Part shown: positions 59,447 through 64,000 of the stretch, one piece after another
Layout: the number at the start of each line of letters is the position of its first letter
How positions within the stretch are numbered: the stretch's first letter is position 1
Translations under genes and position numbers: made by a program
The notes under the pieces: generated by a model
Seen by the model: the letters and a program-made list of their open reading frames with translations, nothing else
Told to the model about the DNA's origin: nothing
Databases searched by the model: none
Assembly: GCA_914767715.1 (NCBI GenBank)
Contig: OU612072.1
Span: forward strand, 1,612,001 to 1,676,000
Direction of reading: 5' to 3'
DNA: 64,000 nucleotides
Origin: Membranipora membranacea
Lineage: Eukaryota; Bryozoa; Gymnolaemata; Cheilostomatida; Membraniporidae

Positions 59447-61786
59447 TCAACGGTTTAAATGGAACGCATCCTTGATCTTACCACCGAGCAGTTTTCTGAA
59501 TCCATAACCAAGCCTTCTCAACTCTTCCACTTTTCCTGTAAAAATTAGTAATAGACTTGGAACATTGAAATCACTTGATCTAAATAGTCACCAATATGAT
59601 GACCTTGTTAATACTGTTATGACAACAAAAACAATCATCAACAATCACTCATTTGCTGGGCAAAATTTAGATTGGATCTTACTGCATCCATACGATCTAA
59701 TGTAGTGACCCAAAGATGGGATCATCCATTCATATTTATGTTTAAGTTCAAATTTAAAGATTAGCTCAAGATTTGTTTAAAAACTGGTTTTCCACTGTAC
59801 CTTGAAAAGTACACAGCACCAGTTTGTAGTGGGAGACATCGTTGGATATAATGCCAATGAAAAGATTAACTATTTGACTTTCTCTGAAATTCACACGTTG
59901 ACTTTACTTGTAAATGGTGTAATTTCTAATTTGACCAGCCACTACGCTGTTGTTCAAAAAATACCTTTTGATTGTCCTGTATCTTGAATCTGTTTCCAGT
60001 CATCTGCAGCTGCCCTCGGTAGTATCAATGGTTGTCGGAGAAGGTCGTATGTCAGTGGTGCCTGCCTTCTGCAGTCCCCATCCATGTGCATGGACATTGC
60101 TTTGGAACACAGCTGCACCATACTGTTGATAGTAGTTATCCCGTCTGATTGTTCGAGTTGTCTTGCCATGTATTTAAAAAAGTATTTGCGAGTAGCATAA
60201 TAGGACTCAGCTGTCGCCGTGACAACAAGAGTGTTTGCTCGATCAATGGAGATGTGGAGATTATAGAGTACTACAGCTCTTGTTTCGTTTTCACCAGACT
60301 CGCTTGAATTAGGTGGTAGAGCATCCCTTGTTGACCCGTCCCGGTAACGATAAGACATGTTGACCCCCTGCTGTGGCTCTCTATCACCCTGACATGACTG
60401 TAGGAACGCAATCTTCAAATTAAGAAAAAACTATCAACCAATCGAATCAAAGATGAGTTGCTTTACCAACTGGTAAAATTCAATGTATCTTCAACAGAAA
60501 ATGCAGCTGGACAACTATAGTGATCCACAGATGGATGTTGCGCCAACGTAATATGACACATGGAGTTTAATATTGCCCATAACCAATGCACCAGTGGCCT
60601 GTTAGCATAAGAGTTGAAAGATTTTCTGCGTTTTGCTATTTGGTCATACCTCTCTATTGCCAGCAAGAAATACCTTTTGTAATGTTTATCACAAAGTGTT
60701 GGAAGATAAAAAAAAATAACAAGCATTATCAATCCTCAGTCAGTCTTCTAAATGTCGAACCACCAACTGCCCAACAGCTAGTTACTGAATCCAAACAAGA
60801 GGAATTGTGTGGCGGTGCCTCTCACCTCAGCAAATTAAATGGCACGATACACTGGAATTTGATATATAAACGAAACGCCAAACAAATTCCACAGGTAGTA
60901 GAAGCTGAAATATCAGATGATATGATTAACGTAAGGAGTTGAATGCACCTACCACTGGTATATGTGATTTCAGTTTGTTGAGCTGTTTGAGAACCTCATT
61001 GATCTCTCCTTTATCGCCATTCTTATCAAACAAAATCCCTTTTTCTCCATGGGACATCAAACAAAGGACAAGAACAGAACATTTATCCTTGACTGAATCG
61101 ATTAATTGTCCAACAGCCTGCAGTAGCTCCTCAAATGTCCAATCAACTAGAGGCGTTCTGACTGTAAACCCACAGTCACGGAGACCTCGAGTCATGTAGC
61201 CAGCTTCCTCCTCTGCTCCATCACGAGGGGACTGGTTGCTCGTTTCTTGCTCAAATTTATTGTAACACAAGATAGCAATCATTTTCGCTTTTTTCTGTCC
61301 TCTAGAGATAAAGTACGAGCTTGTGTGGGGATAAAGTCTCTCAACGACATCTTTACTCCAACTACCTTCATAAAGTATACGCTTGGTCTTCTCCGGCAAT
61401 GCTGCGATGATGATGTTGACATCTGATCTCTCGTATCCTTGCAGCACTACATCCACAGCAGTATCATCCTGTGATTCTATAGCCTTCTGTAGTAAATCGC
61501 TATTACTCAAGTACATCCTAGCATTGATTTTGTTCAGAAGGACCAAAAACAGCCTGTAGCACTTGCCCTTTAAAGTGTACTCCAATCCGTCTTCTTTCTT
61601 TTCTATTATTTGACAGATTGTTGCCTCATGGTGTTCCTCAGGAATGTCGCACAGTATCTTGGTTACTGGAGTCAATTGGTTCACTTTCTTGCCCCCTTTT
61701 TTGACAAGTTTGAGCTCGGCTTTGAAACTCTTCTTTAGTTTTTCGATTTCCTTTTTTGACAAAGGTTTAACCTCTCGACGACTCAT
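59447..61786 (-). CDS. caspase-family cysteine protease, 3 exons
   Basis: Caspases are cytosolic proteases that cut after aspartate in apoptosis and immune signalling. Minus-strand exons 61786-60953, 60412-59965 and 59535-59447; GT-AG, phases 0 and 1; about 456 residues. Residues 1 to about 165 are a Lys-rich prodomain with no CARD or DED that I can recognise. The p20 part (about 166-300) has SPRDGAEEE (Arg188 in the S1-pocket place, normally R.GT), LMSHGEKG (catalytic His246) and IAFLQSCQGD (catalytic Cys285, normally QACRG). The p10 part (about 327-455) has LVVTATAESYYATRKYFF (Arg353 where SWR is usual). The catalytic dyad and specificity arginines are kept, so activity is plausible despite unusual surroundings. 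Asp-rich linker sites such as STRD lie between the subunits. ATG 61786 follows a leader without upstream in-frame extension. Confidence 0.88.
60413..60952 (-). other. caspase intron 1
   Basis: 540 bases, donor GTAGGT, acceptor TTGAAG. At 60795-60850 the minus strand shows CCATTTAA..TGCTGAGGTGAG, resembling the end of caspase exon 3 with its flank (CCATTTAAACCGTTGAGGTGAG). It is possibly a relic of a duplicated exon. Open frames on both strands inside it are unassigned. Confidence 0.5.
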
Positions 61787-62806
61787 TGTCAGTAGATTGT
61801 GTAGTTGTTATCAAAGCTGTTTGTGAAATGAGCAAACACACTCCCGGAATACCCTTCTAGAATAAAGACCCCAGGATATTTAATTTGTTATAATATATCA
61901 TGATGTGTTAAGTGGGCAAGGCCAATTTTGATTGGTTAATGGGGACCAGCCTTAGCTCTAGATCCCGGCATGTTAAATGGGCCTGTTTGAAGATAAAAAT
62001 CTCTGCCTGATAGTAAAATCTCTACTATAAAATCACAATCATTGGGAATGTTCCGTTTCAAATTTTTAATAATGGGAGTTCCATATCCCAATTACAGGCT
62101 GCAGCATTCCCTTTAATTCTATTCGACATCATTCACACTGTGCAGTCACTGTAAAATTCCCAAAAATACCTGTTAAATAACAGTGACTCATTGGAAAACT
62201 AAGGAATTGATTTCAGAGGCCTGCATTGCTGCATATCCATTTCAACAATTATTGAATATGATATCAATCATTGTTGTTACTGTTATTGATTTGTGAAATA
62301 ATGCATTGCTGTAAAATTTATATTTTAATATATAGCATGACACATGAAACTATTTTCACTTCCCCTATTAACAAGTAGCCAACTCTTCATCCGATTAATG
62401 TTTCTGATTTCCTCTATACTTGAGGCGCTCACCAGGCTATGGCCATACATGCAGATGAGGATTGACATTCTGGAAATGTCAACCCTGCATCGCTCACCTC
62501 GTTAGAATCATATGTTGAAAGTTAAAGTTGAGTGGATAGATCACTGGCCCTGGGATTTACATGACTTTACTTTGCCAATGTCCACTGAGATTGCAAGGTT
62601 GGTTGTAAACAAGATTTATTTTGTGTCTGACCCTGCTTGGTGTTTTGAGGGTTTGTTGATACTGGACTTTGGCATGTAAGTTCCAGGGGTTCATGGGATA
62701 AATATATCTTAGTTACATTTGTGTCAGGAGAAAGATATCCCCCCGCCCGCCCTTGGGAAACAGCTTATTTTGTATGCACTCTGTGATCTATTGAAATAAC
62801 AGTGGC
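61787..62806. other. caspase 5' flank with dispersed repeat
   Basis: 61960-62560 is the second copy of the roughly 600-bp repeat also at 53940-54560. A TATA-like taatatatcatg stretch lies about 100 bases upstream of the caspase ATG. No gene. Confidence 0.45.
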
Positions 62807-62972
62807 TTGTCCCAAACTCTCATCTTTGTCTTATTATACATGGGGCATGGGGGTTATATTTTATATAGTTATTTTTGATATTAAGGGAGTTGTTGCCCCA
62901 CTTCAAATGGGGCGACAACTCATCGTAAGATCAAATGAAAATTATTACACCCAATCAGGGAGTTTGGGACAA
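62807..62972. mobile_element. small MITE with nested hairpin
   Basis: Terminal inverted repeats ttgtcccaaact (62807-62818) and agtttgggacaa (62961-62972). Inside is a second hairpin, gagttgttgcccca (62887-62900) against tggggcgacaactc (62908-62921). Confidence 0.7.
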
Positions 62973-63897
62973 ACACTTCCCACCAATCATCGGATGCTTC
63001 AATTATCTATTTCACACTGAGTCAACTTTTTCATGAATTTAAAAAAAAATCTGCATTGCAAAAAAAGAGACTAGAAAAAAGAATTCTGTATTCATGAACC
63101 GCTCTTTCATTGATTGATGTTGTGAGTTGCATTTTTTTTTAAAAGGTTTCTCAGAAAACTCATGTCTGGCGATTCTCTTAAATGGGCATGTCCAGTGGCT
63201 ATCAACAACATAGGCCTTTTAATTTTCCCTACCCACCTGACCTGCTACTGCTATAGCAACTTCAAGGAGAATTCTCCCTGCTGCTAGCTACCCCTGACTA
63301 TCTACTGGAATATATTGAGTCCGACTAGGCTATTAGCAAGGAGCAACAGCTGAGCTTCATGCGAATCCTTTCCTTGGCCCCACAGTGTGCTGCATCATGG
63401 ACCTCAGAGCCAAAAATGGAATTTACTATGACCGTTGCGTTGACGTGTTCTTGCGTTCATTAATCACACTGGTGGGCGGCAGGCGCTCCATGATCGTGAT
63501 ATGTGTCTAGGCTCCACAGCAGCAGCAGTGTTACAAGAGTTAGTGAGCGGTGATTAGCAGGTTGTAGCGAGCTGACTACCACGACTTACTAAGGGCAAAG
63601 CAAGAGTAATCGGGGGAGCTGTTACTTAGGATTGGTTCGGGCCACCAGAAACTTTGAGTTGTTATGTTGTTAGACGATAAGCAAGACTGTTAGTAATGAC
63701 AAACATGAACTCAGTAGATTGTAGTTAAATTTACAGTTATGTGTGTTTGCGCCAACGCATCAGGGTTTGTTAAGTTATGCATTATTATGGAACAGTAATG
63801 AATAATAATTGAGTGACAATAGTGGGGCAGGTCAGCCGGGATAGTTTCGTTTGCTAGTCGGTATTGTAAATGCAGTTATCCAGAGGTTTAAAATACA
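62973..63897. other. 3' end of window, nothing firm
   Basis: A 37-codon plus-strand frame at about 63401-63515 (MDLRAKNGIYYDRCVDVFLR ... IVICV) is non-repetitive, but I could not link it to other exons or a family. Confidence 0.3.
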
Positions 63898-63999
63898 TCA
63901 GGCAGCTCTGAAACCCCTATTTTGGAAGAAGAACTTCTTCACGTCGGTGTTGATGACACCCTTAGCGGCTCCGTGTTTTGTATCATGCTGTTCGCTTTG
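63898..63999 (-). CDS. possible partial exon at window edge
   Basis: Open from the window end on the minus strand: QSEQHDTKHGAAKGVINTDV then KKFFFQNRGFRAA and TGA, 33 residues. The composition looks protein-like and it runs off the edge, but there is no recognised family or splice evidence. Confidence 0.25.
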   Translation of the reverse strand, partial: QSEQHDTKHGAAKGVINTDVKKFFFQNRGFRAA

Positions 64000-64000
64000 G

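Noticed and set aside
60463-60732. 89-codon minus-strand frame in caspase intron 1
   Set aside because: No family, and the caspase frame splices precisely over it (IPV joined to IAFLQSCQGD).

Overview
This is eukaryotic, animal (metazoan) nuclear DNA. It is AT-rich, its genes have short GT-AG introns, and it encodes the C-terminus of an exportin-5, a caspase, profilin-like proteins and a major-facilitator transporter. Compact introns, many MITEs/SINEs and long minisatellites suggest an invertebrate. A sponge or other early-branching animal is possible, but that is a weak inference. There are no bacterial operons and no CRISPR array.

Layout. 410-3144 (+): last five exons of an exportin-5-like gene. 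4368-4452 (-): decayed last exon of a profilin-like gene. 5690-6330: G-rich minisatellites. 7251 to about 12540: a 5.3-kb relay of four adjacent satellites (61, 46, 10 and 20 bp units). About 13900-24900: repeated, mostly broken exon modules on the minus strand, including one intact signal-peptide exon and several intact unrecognised exons. 25370-30950: a second array of three roughly 2-kb units with their own recurring exon, one unit carrying a perfect 42-bp-arm hairpin. 31155-31950 (-): LINE reverse-transcriptase remnant. 33628-33680: stray profilin exon. 35262-35295 (-): U2 snRNA 5'-end homology. 35609-36753 (-): profilin-like gene. 38078-38206: foldback element. 38709-41214: complete gag-only LTR retrotransposon with identical LTRs and a 5-bp target duplication. 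46651-47324 (-): second profilin-like locus with a likely GC-AG intron. 49797-50290: 7-bp repeat array ending in the likely start codon of a 12-TM-type transporter gene (50286-53501, +) that has a MITE/SINE hybrid in its second intron. 57600-59100: nested inverted repeats. 59447-61786 (-): three-exon caspase. 62807-62972: small hairpin MITE. Window end: a possible partial minus-strand exon.

Exportin-5 exports pre-miRNA hairpins, caspases cut proteins in cell death or signalling, profilins bind actin, and MFS proteins move solutes. The genes are neighbours without visible co-regulation. Most of the unusual content is repeat biology: satellites that appear to seed one another, new hairpins made by inverted duplication, and tandem families of secreted or membrane-protein exons that have largely decayed.
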